From: an uncultured Alphaproteobacteria bacterium
GTDB taxonomy: Bacteria > Pseudomonadota > Alphaproteobacteria > GCA-2731375
Reading direction: 5' to 3'
Assembly: GCA_951812805.1 (NCBI GenBank)
Contig: CATOSZ010000003.1
Coordinates: forward strand, 124,001-188,000
DNA: 64,000 nucleotides
A program made the translations under genes and the position numbers. Every line of letters begins with the position of its first letter. Positions within the stretch are counted from its first letter, which is position 1. Of this stretch, positions 55,011-64,000 are shown one piece after another. The notes below the pieces were generated by a model that saw only the letters and a list, made by a program, of their open reading frames with translations, did no database searches and had not been told where the DNA came from.

Positions 55011-57077
55011 CTAACCTTCGAGCGCCGAGAAATCGGCGACCTTGTGAAGTGTGCCTCGAATTCTCGCCAGCAGGCGCAGGCGGTTCTCGCGCAAAGCCGT
55101 ATCCTCCGCATTGACCGTCACACTGTCGAAAAAGGCGTCGACGGGGCCCCGCAGTGCCGCGAGCGCCGCCATCGCCGCCTCGAAATCCTCCGCCGCCAGG
55201 GCCGCACCGCTGGCCGCGTCCGCGGCTTCCAGCGCCGCGGCGAGGGCCCGTTCGTCCGCTTCGACCAGGCGCTCCGCCTCGAGGGGCCCGTCATGGGCCC
55301 GCCCGTCCTTGCCCTCCTCGATGCGCACGATGTTGACGGCGCGGCGGTAGGCGGTCAGCAGATTGGCGCCGTCCTCGCTCTCGACGAAGCGAGCGAGCGC
55401 GCCGACCCGGGCGATCAGACGATGCAGATCGTCCTCGCCGCCGAGCGCGAACACCGCCTGGATCAAATCATGACGCACGCCGTCGCCGCGCAGATGCACC
55501 TTCAGCCGGTCGGCGAGGAAATCCAGCAGCGCCGCCGCGACAGTCTCACCGGCCGCATCGACCTTGTCGCCATAGGCGGCGACCGCCCGAGCGAAGATCG
55601 GGCCGAGGGCGAGGCGCAACTCGTTCTCCAGCACCATGCGAATGACGCCGAGCCCGGCACGGCGCAGGCCGAAGGGATCGCGACTGCCGGTCGGCGTCTC
55701 ACCCATGGCGAAGAAGCCCGCCAGAGTGTCGATCTTATCGGCGAGCGCCACGGCCAGCGATTCCGGCGCCCGGGGGCAGGCATCGTTCGGACCGGCCGGC
55801 GAATAGTGCTGGCCGATGGCGTCGGCCACCGCCGCGCTCTCCCCCTGGGCCAACGCGTAGTAGCGCCCCATCAGGCCCTGGAGATCGGGAAACTCGCCGA
55901 CCATCTCGCTCACCAGGTCGGCCTTGGCGAGGCGGGCGGCGAGGACGGCGTCCGCACGCTCGGCGCCGAGGGGCCCGGCGAGGTCCGCCGCCAACGCCTC
56001 GATCCGCGCGACCTTCTCGCCGAGGCTGCCGAGCCGGGCGTGAAAGACGACGCGGTCGAGCGCCGCCACCCGTTCGCCGAGCGGGCGCTCCAGATCGGTT
56101 CGCCAGAAGAACTCGGCGTCGGCGAGACGGGCGGTCAGCACCCGCTCGTTGCCGGCGATAATCGCCGCGCCGCCGTCGCGCGCCGTCAGGTTGGCGACGA
56201 CGACGAACCGGGGCGCCAGCGCGCCCGATGCATCTTCCAGCGCGAGGTAGCGCTGGTGCGCGCGCATGGCGCTGACCAGCACCTCGCGCGGCAGCTCGAG
56301 AAACCGTTCGTCCATCCGGCCCATCAACACGACGGGCCATTCGACCAGGCCGGCGACCTCGTCGAGCAGACCCTCGTCCGGGACCAGGCGCAAGCCCTCT
56401 TCCTCGGCGAGGCGATGGGCCGCTTCGGCGATCTCCGCCCGGCGCCGGGCCCCATCCCACATCACCTTGGCCCCGTCGAGCCCGTCGCGGTAGGCGGCGA
56501 GGCCAGCGACGGTGAAGCTCTCGGGTGCGAGAAAGCGATGCCCCCGGGTTTCCGCGCCGGTGGCAATGCCGGCGAATTCGAACGGCACGACCCGGCCGGC
56601 GAACAGACAGAGAAGCGAGAGCATCGGGCGAACCCAGCGCGCATCGCTCGCCCCCCAGCGCATGCTCTTCGGCCAGGGGACGGCGGCCAGCGCCTCCGGC
56701 AGCAGCTCCGCCAGTACGTCGGCCGTCGGTCGGCCCTTGCGCTCGATCACGGCGAAGAGGAACCTGCCCTTCTCGCTCTCCCGGGCTTCGCACTGTTCCA
56801 ACGTCAGGCCGTTGCCGCGCAGAAAGCCCTCAATCGCCTTTTCCGGGGCGTCGGCACGGGGACCGCGGCGTTCCTCCCGCGTGTCGGGCTGGCTTTCGGC
56901 GAGGCCTGTAATGCTCAATCCCAGACGGCGCGGGGTGACCCAGGTCTCGGCCCCGTCATGGGGGAGGCCGGCGGCCTTCAGGCCGTCGAGCACCCGGCGC
57001 TCCAGCGCCGCCAGCGCCGGGCGCTGCATGCGGGCCGGGATCTCCTCGGACAGCACTTCGAGCAGCAGATCCGCCAT
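55011..57077 (-). CDS. glyS: Glycyl-tRNA synthetase beta subunit
   Basis: A 688-residue protein from ATG 57077 (MADLLLEVLSEEIPARMQRP), the standard GlyS opening; the longer open frame to 57155 overlaps glyQ. Typical segments are WVTPRRLGLSITGLAE, EWPVVLMGRMDERFLELP and the HD-like region AVALADKIDTLAGFFAMGET, with the tRNA-binding C-terminal helices at the end. It joins GlyQ in the alpha2-beta2 enzyme that charges tRNA-Gly. Its start is 1 bp after the glyQ stop. Confidence 0.97.
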   Translation of the reverse strand: MADLLLEVLSEEIPARMQRPALAALERRVLDGLKAAGLPHDGAETWVTPRRLGLSITGLAESQPDTREERRGPRADAPEKAIEGFLRGNGLTLEQCEARESEKGRFLFAVIERKGRPTADVLAELLPEALAAVPWPKSMRWGASDARWVRPMLSLLCLFAGRVVPFEFAGIATGAETRGHRFLAPESFTVAGLAAYRDGLDGAKVMWDGARRRAEIAEAAHRLAEEEGLRLVPDEGLLDEVAGLVEWPVVLMGRMDERFLELPREVLVSAMRAHQRYLALEDASGALAPRFVVVANLTARDGGAAIIAGNERVLTARLADAEFFWRTDLERPLGERVAALDRVVFHARLGSLGEKVARIEALAADLAGPLGAERADAVLAARLAKADLVSEMVGEFPDLQGLMGRYYALAQGESAAVADAIGQHYSPAGPNDACPRAPESLAVALADKIDTLAGFFAMGETPTGSRDPFGLRRAGLGVIRMVLENELRLALGPIFARAVAAYGDKVDAAGETVAAALLDFLADRLKVHLRGDGVRHDLIQAVFALGGEDDLHRLIARVGALARFVESEDGANLLTAYRRAVNIVRIEEGKDGRAHDGPLEAERLVEADERALAAALEAADAASGAALAAEDFEAAMAALAALRGPVDAFFDSVTVNAEDTALRENRLRLLARIRGTLHKVADFSALEG

Positions 57078-57078
57078 C

Positions 57079-57972
57079 TCACGCCTCCTCGTCCGGCGCT
57101 TCGCCCTGGGAGACGAGCCAGGCCCGGGCCGAGGCGCGGGCGAGGGCTCGGACACGACCGATATAGGCCTGACGCTCGGTCACCGAAATCACGCCACGTG
57201 CATCCAGCAGGTTGAACAGATGGCTCGCCTTGATGCACTGGTCGTAGGCGGGCAGCGCCAGCGCCACCGCCACCAAACGGTCGCATTCGGCTTCCGCGTC
57301 GGCGAAGTGGCGGAACAGGATCTCGGTATCGGCGTGCTCGAAATTGTAGGCCGAGAACTCCTTCTCGGACTGCAGATAGACGTCGCCGTAACTGACGCCC
57401 GCATCGTTCCAGGCGAGGTCGTAGACATTGTCGACGCCCTGCACATACATCGCCAGCCGTTCCAACCCGTAGGTCAGCTCGCCCGAAACGGGCCGGCAGT
57501 CGTAGCCGCCGACCTGCTGGAAATAGGTGAACTGGCTGACCTCCATGCCGTCACACCAGACCTCCCAGCCGAGCCCCCAGGCGCCGAGCGTCGGGCTTTC
57601 CCAGTCGTCCTCGACGAAGCGGATGTCGTGCAACGCCGGATCGATGCCGATGGCATAGAGGGAGCCGAGATACAGCTCCTGGAAATCGGGCGGCGAGGGC
57701 TTCATCAGCACCTGGAATTGGTAGTAGTGCTGCAACCGATTCGGATTGTCGCCGTAGCGTCCGTCGGTCGGACGGCGCGAGGGCTGCACATAGGCGACGT
57801 TCCAGGGCGCGGCGCCGAGCGAGCGCAGCGTCGTCGCCCAATGAAAGGTACCGGCGCCGACCTCCATGTCGTAGGGCTGCAGCAGCACGCAACCCCGGCC
57901 GCTCCAATAGGTCTGCAACGTCAGTATGAGGTCCTGAAAAGACAGGGCTTTCGCCGCCGAGTCCGCTGCCAT
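57079..57972 (-). CDS. glyQ: Glycyl-tRNA synthetase alpha subunit
   Basis: A 297-residue class II synthetase subunit from ATG 57972 ([20 protein letters not shown]). Highly conserved stretches include [38 protein letters not shown] and [20 protein letters not shown]. It holds the catalytic site for glycine activation. The open frame extends to 58071 but the protein family starts here. It is the first gene of the glyQ-glyS-ppdK operon. Confidence 0.98.
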   Translation of the reverse strand: MAADSAAKALSFQDLILTLQTYWSGRGCVLLQPYDMEVGAGTFHWATTLRSLGAAPWNVAYVQPSRRPTDGRYGDNPNRLQHYYQFQVLMKPSPPDFQELYLGSLYAIGIDPALHDIRFVEDDWESPTLGAWGLGWEVWCDGMEVSQFTYFQQVGGYDCRPVSGELTYGLERLAMYVQGVDNVYDLAWNDAGVSYGDVYLQSEKEFSAYNFEHADTEILFRHFADAEAECDRLVAVALALPAYDQCIKASHLFNLLDARGVISVTERQAYIGRVRALARASARAWLVSQGEAPDEEA

Positions 57973-58157
57973 GTCCGCCACCGATTGTCGCCGAGGGGGG
58001 CGTGCCGGATCGCAACGTCGCACCCCGATTTTTGTGCGGCGCACACTAGCGATGCCCCCCTCGTTGGTCAACCGAACGACACCGAAGATCGACCCTGGCG
58101 TCGGCCCGGAGGATGGGGCTAGTTTGCCCGCCAGGCAACGGTGCGGGAGAGGACGTC

Positions 58158-59746
58158 ATGACCCTGTTGCGCGAGCTGAAGGCACAAGCCCGGGCCTTGG
58201 CCCAGGAGTTGGTCCGCGAGGGCGACGTCGCCGTGTTCCGCCAGACCAACGCCTTCATATCGGAGCACCCCCAGACGGCGATCACCGCCTGGAAGAGGCG
58301 GTGAAGGCCGCATCGCGCAAGAAGCCGGACGAAGCGCTGGTGGAGGCCTTTGCGATCATGTTCTCCATGGGGTTGGAGAACCTGCGCTACGCCATGGAAG
58401 CCGGCGACGAACATGCCGCGATCCTGGTCGAGGTCAGCCTGGAGGTCCTGGAAGAACTCGTCACCGAGGATGCCGTCCAGCCGGAGCTGCAGATGCGCCT
58501 GCTCAATGCCTATATGCACGCGGGCCTCGACCCGGGCGACGAGTTGCGCGAGCTGCTCGGCGACAGCATGGCGGAACAGGTGGAGGCGGAGCCCTCGTCC
58601 TTTGCGGACATCGTGGAAGGCTTCGAGGAGATCGCCGCCGGCCTCGACGACGATCCCTTCGCGATCAAGGAAATGCTGGACGAAAGCGGCCAGGTCCTGC
58701 CCGCGGATTATCGAACGCGAATGCTCGAGGTCATCGCCGAGGCGGGTTACGCGGCGCTCAGGGATACGGTGGCGCTCTATCTGCTCGATTCCGCGGCCGA
58801 GGTCCGGATCGCGGCCGTCCATCATCTCGGCAACGCGATGCGGACGGGCACGCTTTCGCCGGTGACCTTGCGGCGGATGATCGCCATCCGGAATTGGCTG
58901 CCCGACAGCGAGCGGCCGGCGCTCGACCAGATCGTGCGCGAGGCCCGGCGCCTCGGCGTCGAATGCGCAACCTGGCCCGAACGCCAGATCGAGAAGCTGA
59001 CGGCGACCACGGTCGACGGCGCCGGCGCGCGCAGTCTCGTCGCCATCGTCGCCGAGGGCCGCAAGCGGTTGATCACCGGCCTGCTGTTGAAGGAAAGCGT
59101 CGGGATCGCCGACTCCTGGTTCCAGCCTGACCAGTCGCCCCGCAAGGTCAAGGAGTTCCTCGCCTACTACGAGGCCGAAGTCGGCTCACGCGACATCGGG
59201 CACGCGTTCTTCGGCACCCTGATATCGCACTTCATCGCCGTCGGCCGCGAGAGAGGCGGCATGCCGACCAGTGGTTTCCTCGGCTTCATCGAGGCCGTCG
59301 GCATGGCCGAATGGCAACCCCGGGCGCTCGACGCCGACGACCTGATCGACGCGCTATCGGAAGGCTTGCCGCCGGCCCGCCTCGGGCCGGGCGCGGTGGA
59401 GGCCGCCTTGAAGGCGAGTGGCGACTGGCCGGAAAGCCACGACTTCCTCGATTCCTGGTTCGAAACCGGACCGGATGTCGAGTTCGCCATCGATGCGGGC
59501 GCCGATGCCGGCGACAAGGACCTGATCAAAGCGCTCCTCGACGAGGTCGTGGAGGAACGCCGCGACGTTTGGGCCGAGCGGCTGCTCTGGAACGCCCTCT
59601 GGCTGCGCGAGGGGGCCGACCTGGTCAATCCCTGGGTCGACGTCTTCCTCGTCGGCCGCGAGCTGCAGCGGGGCCGCCCTCTGGCGGAGATCCCGCTGAT
59701 GGCCGCAATCGCGCTCGCCAGCATCGAGTATGCCCTCGACGAATGA
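58158..59746 (+). pseudogene. Large protein of unknown function with an apparent frameshift near its start
   Basis: ATG 58158 follows GGGAGAGGA and opens a frame MTLLRELKAQARALAQELVR that stops at 58304. A second frame, overlapping from about 58285, carries RLEEAVKAASRKKPDEALVE and continues about 480 residues to 59746. The parts look like one protein broken by a frameshift or small deletion around 58270-58300. The body is acidic and helical, with a HEAT-like segment (ALYLLDSAAEVRIAAVHHLG). I do not recognise a family. If the shift is real, translation could restart at GTG 58301 or ATG 58358. Confidence 0.6.
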
Positions 59747-59755
59747 CGTCCGCGC

Positions 59756-59950
59756 TCACGCCCCCAGCTTGCGCAACAACCAGACGGCAGCGACCCCGAT
59801 CACTGCGGCGATGGCGCCGCCGGTGCGCAGCGTTTCCATCGGCTGCGAAAGGGCGAAGGCCATCGCCCGTTTCATGGTCTCGGGGAACAACGCATAGAGC
59901 GCGCCCTCGATCACCAGCACCAGCGCGAGCGCCGTGAACAGGTCCAGCAT
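59756..59950 (-). CDS. DUF2065 small membrane protein (YjeT-like)
   Basis: A 64-residue protein with two hydrophobic helices (LFTALALVLVIEGALYALF and GGAIAAVIGVAAVWLL) around a short basic loop containing PETMKRAM, the DUF2065 pattern. The gene typically follows hflC, as here 19 bp downstream. Function is unknown; a link with the HflKC membrane complex is inferred from position only. Confidence 0.88.
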   Translation of the reverse strand: MLDLFTALALVLVIEGALYALFPETMKRAMAFALSQPMETLRTGGAIAAVIGVAAVWLLRKLGA

Positions 59951-59969
59951 TGCCGACCGGGTCCACCGC

Positions 59970-60848
59970 CTACTTCGGCGCGGCCGTCACCCCCGACATA
60001 TTCCCGAAGTAGCGGAAGAAGTCGCTGTTCGGTGAGAGCACCAGGGTCGTATCGCTGGCGTCCATGGCCTTGCGGTAGGCCTCGAGCGAGCGATAGAAGC
60101 TGAAGAACTCGGGATCCTTTTCATAGGCCTCGGCGTAGATCCGGTTCCGCGTCGCGTCCCCCTCACCACGCAGGATCTCGGCCGTACGCCGGGCTTCCGC
60201 CAGCATCACGGCCTTCTGCCGGTCGGCATCGGCCTTGATCTTCTGGCTTTCCTCGGCGCCGCGGGCGCGGAACTCCTTGGCCTCACGCTCACGTTCGGCG
60301 TTCATCCGCCGGTAGATCGCCTGGGAGTTTTCCTGCGGCAGGTCGGCCCGCTTGATGCGGACGTCGACGATCTCGATGCCGAACTTCTCCGCTTCCGTGT
60401 TCACCGAGTCGGTGATCCGGCGCATCAACTCGCGCCGCTCACCCGAGAGAACGGTCTGCAACTCCACCGTCGCCAGCACACCACGCAACGTCGAGTTGAT
60501 GATGGTGGCGAGCCGGGTACGCGCACCGTTCTCGCTGCCGACACGGGTGTAGAACTGCAGCGGATCGACGATCCGGTAGCGCGAGTAGGCGTCGACCACG
60601 ATCCGCTTCTTGTCGGAGGCGATGACCTCTTCCTTCGGCGCGTCGAAATCGAGGATGCGCCGCTCGACGTAAATCACGTTCTGCAAGACCGGCACCTTGA
60701 ACTGGATGCCCGGCGTGGTGATCTGCCGGCGCGGCTCGCCGAACTGCAGGACGATCGCCTGTTCCGTCTCGCTGACCGTGAAGATCGAACCCCAACCGAC
60801 GATGCCGAGGCCGACAAGGATGATGATTCCAATTAATCTCGCCATCAC
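59970..60848 (-). CDS. hflC: Protease modulator HflC
   Basis: A 292-residue SPFH/band-7 protein. One N-terminal membrane helix (LIGIIILVGLGIVGWGSIF) is followed by the band-7 domain (ETEQAIVLQFGEPRRQITTP, NAEREREAKEFRARGAEES). HflC pairs with HflK to form a large membrane assembly that surrounds and modulates FtsH. ATG 60848 overlaps the hflK stop by 4 bp. Confidence 0.96.
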   Translation of the reverse strand: MMARLIGIIILVGLGIVGWGSIFTVSETEQAIVLQFGEPRRQITTPGIQFKVPVLQNVIYVERRILDFDAPKEEVIASDKKRIVVDAYSRYRIVDPLQFYTRVGSENGARTRLATIINSTLRGVLATVELQTVLSGERRELMRRITDSVNTEAEKFGIEIVDVRIKRADLPQENSQAIYRRMNAEREREAKEFRARGAEESQKIKADADRQKAVMLAEARRTAEILRGEGDATRNRIYAEAYEKDPEFFSFYRSLEAYRKAMDASDTTLVLSPNSDFFRYFGNMSGVTAAPK

Positions 60849-61975
60849 TGGTTGCCTCCCTGCCCGGTCACGCGTTTCTGGATCTCCGGCAGCGGCAGAT
60901 AGGGCACGACCCCGCTCTGCCCGCCCTCGCTGTCGATGACCACCTTGTTCATGCCCGAAAGCACTTCTTCCATGGTCTCCAGATACATCCGCTGCCGGGT
61001 GACGTTTTTGGCGATGGAATATTCGTTGTAGATCGAGACGAAGCGCGCGCTCGCACCCTCGGCGTCGGCGACCACACGCTCCTTGTAGCCCTCGGCCTGG
61101 AGGCGGATCATTTCCGATTCACCGCGCGCCCTCGGGATCACGTCGTTGGCGTAGGACTGCGCCTCGTTCCGCATGCGCTCGAGGTCGGCACGGGCCGCCT
61201 GGACGTCGCGGAACGCGGCGATGACCGCTTCGGGCGGATCGGCCTTTTCCATCTTCACACGGATGACCTCGATGCCGGACTGGTAGTCGTCGAGGGTTTC
61301 CTGAACGATCTTGTGCGCGTCGGTCTCGACCGTGGCACGATTTTCCGTCACCACGTCGTCGATCTTGGAGCGTCCGACCACTTCACGCATCGCACTCTCG
61401 GCGATCGCCTTCACGGTCTGGTCGGGATTGCGGATACGGAAGAGATAGTCGCCCGCGTCCTTGATCCGCCAGAACACGGCGAAGTCGATGTCGACGATGT
61501 TCTCGTCGCCGGTCAGCATCAGGCTCTCGGCCGGGACGTCGCGCTTGGCGCTGGTCCGGCCCGTGGCCGAGGTATCGACGAAGCCGATATTGACCTGGTT
61601 TTCCCGGGTCACCTTCGGCGTCAGGTGCTGCTGGATCGGGTTCGGAAAGCGGAAGTGCAGACCCGGCTGGGTCGTCACGTGAAACTTGCCGAACAGCAGC
61701 TCCACCCCCTGCTCGTCCGGGCCAACCCGGTAGACCCCGGTCGCGCCCCAGAAGCCGAGCACGACGAGTGCAACGATCAGCAGTCCGATGCCACCGCCGA
61801 GCTTGCCGCCCGGCAGGCCGCCGCGAAGCTTGTCCTGCCCCTTGCGCAGCAACTCCTCCAGGTTCGGCGGCTGAGGGCCACCGCCACCGCCGCCACTGCC
61901 GCCACCCCAGGGGCCCTGGCCACCGCCGCCGCCCCACGGGCCGCCGCCGCCGCCTCCTTGATTATTCCAAGGCAT
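60845..61975 (-). CDS. hflK: Protease modulator HflK
   Basis: A 376-residue protein from ATG 61975 (MPWNNQGGGGGGPWGG), with the Gly-rich cytoplasmic lead typical of HflK. A single membrane helix (GIGLLIVALVVLGFWGATGV) and the SPFH domain (VGPDEQGVELLFGKFHVTTQ) follow. It partners with HflC around FtsH. It is divergent from mrp, with 174 bp between the starts. Translation upstream to 62041 is possible but not family-like. Confidence 0.95.
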   Translation of the reverse strand: MPWNNQGGGGGGPWGGGGGQGPWGGGSGGGGGGPQPPNLEELLRKGQDKLRGGLPGGKLGGGIGLLIVALVVLGFWGATGVYRVGPDEQGVELLFGKFHVTTQPGLHFRFPNPIQQHLTPKVTRENQVNIGFVDTSATGRTSAKRDVPAESLMLTGDENIVDIDFAVFWRIKDAGDYLFRIRNPDQTVKAIAESAMREVVGRSKIDDVVTENRATVETDAHKIVQETLDDYQSGIEVIRVKMEKADPPEAVIAAFRDVQAARADLERMRNEAQSYANDVIPRARGESEMIRLQAEGYKERVVADAEGASARFVSIYNEYSIAKNVTRQRMYLETMEEVLSGMNKVVIDSEGGQSGVVPYLPLPEIQKRVTGQGGNQ

Positions 61976-62149
61976 CGCGTTGATCCTCGCTCTGTTGCAC
62001 GTCCGGGGATTTCGGGTCCGGGAGGCGTTTGCGTGCGCCACCCACTTTGCGCCCCAGGTTCGCGCGGGTTATATGACAACCGCCGGGACCGCGCAATGAA
62101 ACCGATCGCCGCCGACACTCGGCCACCACCATATGGAAAGCCCCCTATC

Positions 62150-63277
62150 ATGGCACAAGTCGAAGAACAAACGGTCCTGGACGCGCTTGCCCGGATCCGC
62201 CATCCGAGCCGCGAGGGCGATCTGGTCTCCCTCGGCATGGTGAGCGGCCTGGTCGTGCGCGACGGCAACGTCGGTTTCGCCCTGGAAATCGATCCCGCCG
62301 AAGCGCAAGCGATGGAGCCGGTGCGCCGCGCCGCCGAGGCCGCCGTCGACGCGATTGCGGGCGTGGTCTCGGTGACCGCCGCCCTCACCGCCCACAGCCA
62401 GCCGCCGGCCGCGGCGCCACCCCCGCAAGCCCGGCCGGCGCCACAACAACCCCAGCAACCCCAACAGCAGCAGCAGACCCAGCTTCTGCCCGACGTGGGC
62501 GCCATCGTCGCCGTCGCCTCCGGCAAGGGCGGTGTCGGCAAGTCGACGACGGCGGTCAATCTCGCCTGCGGGCTCGCCCGCCTCGGGCAGCGGGTCGGGC
62601 TGCTCGACGCGGACATCTACGGCCCCTCGATCCCGCGCATGCTGGGCCTTTCCGGCCGACCGCCGACGGACGGGCGCACGTTGCAGCCGATGCGGGCGCA
62701 CGGCATCGCCTGCATGTCGATCGGCTTTCTGGTCGAGGAGGACACGCCGATGATCTGGCGTGGCCCGATGGTAATGGGCGCGCTGGAGCAGCTGATGCGC
62801 GACGTCGCCTGGGGCCCGCTCGACGTCATGGTCGTCGACATGCCGCCCGGCACCGGCGATGCCCAGCTCACCATGGCGCAGCGCGTGCCGCTGGCCGGTG
62901 CGGTCATCGTCTCGACCCCGCAGGACATTGCCCTGATCGACGCGCGCAAGGGCCTGAACATGTTCCGCAAGGTCGATGTCCCGGTGCTTGGCCTGATCGA
63001 GAACATGAGCTACTTCGCCTGCCCGAAGTGCGGCGAGCGGACGGAGATCTTCGGCCACGGCGGCGCCCGGAAGACGGCAGCGGAGATGGGCATGGACTTC
63101 CTCGGCGAAGTGCCGCTGGAACTGGCGGTGCGCGAAATGGCCGACGCCGGCACGCCGATCGTCGCCTGCAAGCCGGACGGCCCGGAGGCGGCGGCCTACA
63201 TGGCCATCGCCGAGGCCGTGGCGGCCCGCATCGGCGGCGGGCCCGGCCGCGCCGCACCGCGCATTACGATCTCCTGA
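62150..63277 (+). CDS. mrp: Mrp/ApbC-type iron-sulfur cluster carrier ATPase
   Basis: A 375-residue P-loop ATPase. Residues about 5-85 are the MIP18/DUF59-like domain, followed by a Pro/Gln-rich linker. The deviant Walker A motif is VASGKGGVGKSTTAVNLA near residue 124, and the cluster-binding CxxC is YFACPKCGERTE near residue 290. It binds and transfers Fe-S clusters to apoproteins. ATG 62150 is preferred as the start of the DUF59 domain. The MBL-fold gene follows 13 bp downstream. Confidence 0.95.
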   Translation: MAQVEEQTVLDALARIRHPSREGDLVSLGMVSGLVVRDGNVGFALEIDPAEAQAMEPVRRAAEAAVDAIAGVVSVTAALTAHSQPPAAAPPPQARPAPQQPQQPQQQQQTQLLPDVGAIVAVASGKGGVGKSTTAVNLACGLARLGQRVGLLDADIYGPSIPRMLGLSGRPPTDGRTLQPMRAHGIACMSIGFLVEEDTPMIWRGPMVMGALEQLMRDVAWGPLDVMVVDMPPGTGDAQLTMAQRVPLAGAVIVSTPQDIALIDARKGLNMFRKVDVPVLGLIENMSYFACPKCGERTEIFGHGGARKTAAEMGMDFLGEVPLELAVREMADAGTPIVACKPDGPEAAAYMAIAEAVAARIGGGPGRAAPRITIS

Positions 63278-63290
63278 GGAGGACCGAGGG

Positions 63291-64000
63291 GTGGAAAAAC
63301 TCAATTTCGGCGCGGCCACGGTCGAACGCCTGGTCGAGGCGGAGGGGCCGAGTTTCTTTCCCGCCTTCATCCTGCCCGACAGCACCGAGGACGGAATCGC
63401 GCGCGAGATGGACTGGCTGCTGCCGCATTTCCATCACCCCGAGACCGGCCGCTTCTGGATGAGCGTGCACAGCTACATCGTGCGCACCGCCCATCACACC
63501 ATCCTGGTCGACACCTGTGTCGGCAACGACAAGGAACGGCCCTCGACCAAGCCCTGGCATCGCATGCAGACGCCGTGGCTGGACAATCTCGCCACGATGG
63601 GCGTCGCCCCGGAAGAGGTCGACTTCGTATGCTGCACCCATCTGCACGTCGACCATGTCGGCTGGAATACCCGCCTGCTCGACGGCCGCTGGGTGCCGAC
63701 CTTTCCGAACGCCCGCTACCTCTTTTCCAAGGCCGAATACGCCCACTGGGAAGCCGAATCGGGTGCCGAGGCCGAGGCGGCGGCGGGCCATTCGGGTGCG
63801 GTCGACGACTGCTTCGCCGACAGCGTGCTGCCGGTGGTGGAGGCCGGCCAGGTGCACTTCGTCGACGACGGCCACGCGGTCGACGACCAGCTGGTGATCG
63901 AAGCCTCGCCCGGCCACACGCCCGGCCACATCTGCTTGAACCTCGAAGGCGGGGACCGCCGCGCGGTGTTCAGCGGCGATCTGATGCACCATCCCGTGCA
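63291..64000 (+). CDS. MBL-fold metallo-hydrolase, 5' part (runs off the window)
   Basis: GTG 63291, preceded by GAGGAGGACCGAGG, opens a frame that continues to the window edge (236 residues, VEKLNFGAATVERLVEAEGP). The metallo-beta-lactamase motif THLHVDHVGWN supplies the first zinc site, and EASPGHTPGH and VFSGDLMHHP supply later ligands. It belongs to the broad lactonase/hydrolase group acting on esters or lactones; the substrate is unknown. The position 13 bp after mrp suggests co-transcription. Confidence 0.9.
   Translation, partial: MEKLNFGAATVERLVEAEGPSFFPAFILPDSTEDGIAREMDWLLPHFHHPETGRFWMSVHSYIVRTAHHTILVDTCVGNDKERPSTKPWHRMQTPWLDNLATMGVAPEEVDFVCCTHLHVDHVGWNTRLLDGRWVPTFPNARYLFSKAEYAHWEAESGAEAEAAAGHSGAVDDCFADSVLPVVEAGQVHFVDDGHAVDDQLVIEASPGHTPGHICLNLEGGDRRAVFSGDLMHHPV

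Noticed and set aside
52191-57215. A 5-kb open frame on the + strand opposite ppdK and glyS
   Set aside because: It lies antisense to two unmistakable core genes. Long antisense open frames are expected in very GC-rich DNA because stop codons are rare; the translation has no recognisable motif and is Arg/Asp/Gly/His-rich.

Overview
The window comes from a GC-rich, gene-dense bacterium that is most likely an alphaproteobacterium of Rhodospirillales type. Three things suggest this: the coding style, the glyQ-glyS-ppdK run, and the hflK-hflC block divergent from mrp. It also carries several TRAP, enolase-superfamily, SDR and crotonase genes typical of versatile marine or soil alphaproteobacteria. 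This placement is inference from gene content; no rRNA or other phylogenetic marker was used.

Layout. 1-2.8 kb: start of a DjlA/TerB-type co-chaperone, a class III cyclase-TPR protein and a GNAT acetyltransferase. 2.8-9.4 kb: a fused hydantoinase/5-oxoprolinase and a BASS-type transporter, then an IS1182-type element sitting exactly in the transporter's stop codon, then a decayed gene. 9.4-13.7 kb: a 62-bp perfect palindrome, a muconolactone-isomerase-like protein, and a crotonase fragment cut by an IS21 element (istA/istB), followed by an intact crotonase. 13.7-17.8 kb: a TRAP transporter operon (dctP-dctQ-dctM) with an M19 'dipeptidase' lacking key metal ligands; its DctQ looks internally deleted. 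18-26.4 kb: lipoprotein, SDR, then a tight operon of DUF4286-like protein, enoyl-CoA hydratase, SDR, Baeyer-Villiger-type monooxygenase and a three-domain RidA protein, followed by an MFS exporter. 26.4-34.4 kb: CLC chloride channel with CBS domains, a 1312-residue secreted peptidoglycan-binding protein, and a class II aldolase/FAD oxidoreductase pair.

34.5-37.9 kb looks less GC-rich and carries an orphan receiver protein and a TetR-enolase-GST operon. 38-44.8 kb: a sugar-acid-dehydratase-like enolase and an SDR separated by a very strong hairpin, an acyl-CoA ligase, a GST, a decayed HigBA toxin-antitoxin module, a PhnW-like aminotransferase, and a purple acid phosphatase cut off by a second, unrelated IS21 element (44.8-47.8 kb) that carries debris of other elements. 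A tail fragment of a TPR cyclase follows it.

47.9-64 kb is core genome: the envelope/translation block lpoA-like, rsmI, yraN, BON lipoprotein and sirB1-like; ppdK-glyS-glyQ on the other strand; a frameshifted gene of unknown function; DUF2065-hflC-hflK; mrp; and the start of an MBL-fold hydrolase.

No RNA genes, CRISPR array, prophage or defence system were recognised. The most unusual items are the triple-RidA protein and its operon, the shortened DctQ, the atypical M19 enzyme, the dispersed GGGGTCAGG hairpins, and repeated small internal deletions that point to local genome erosion or consensus errors.
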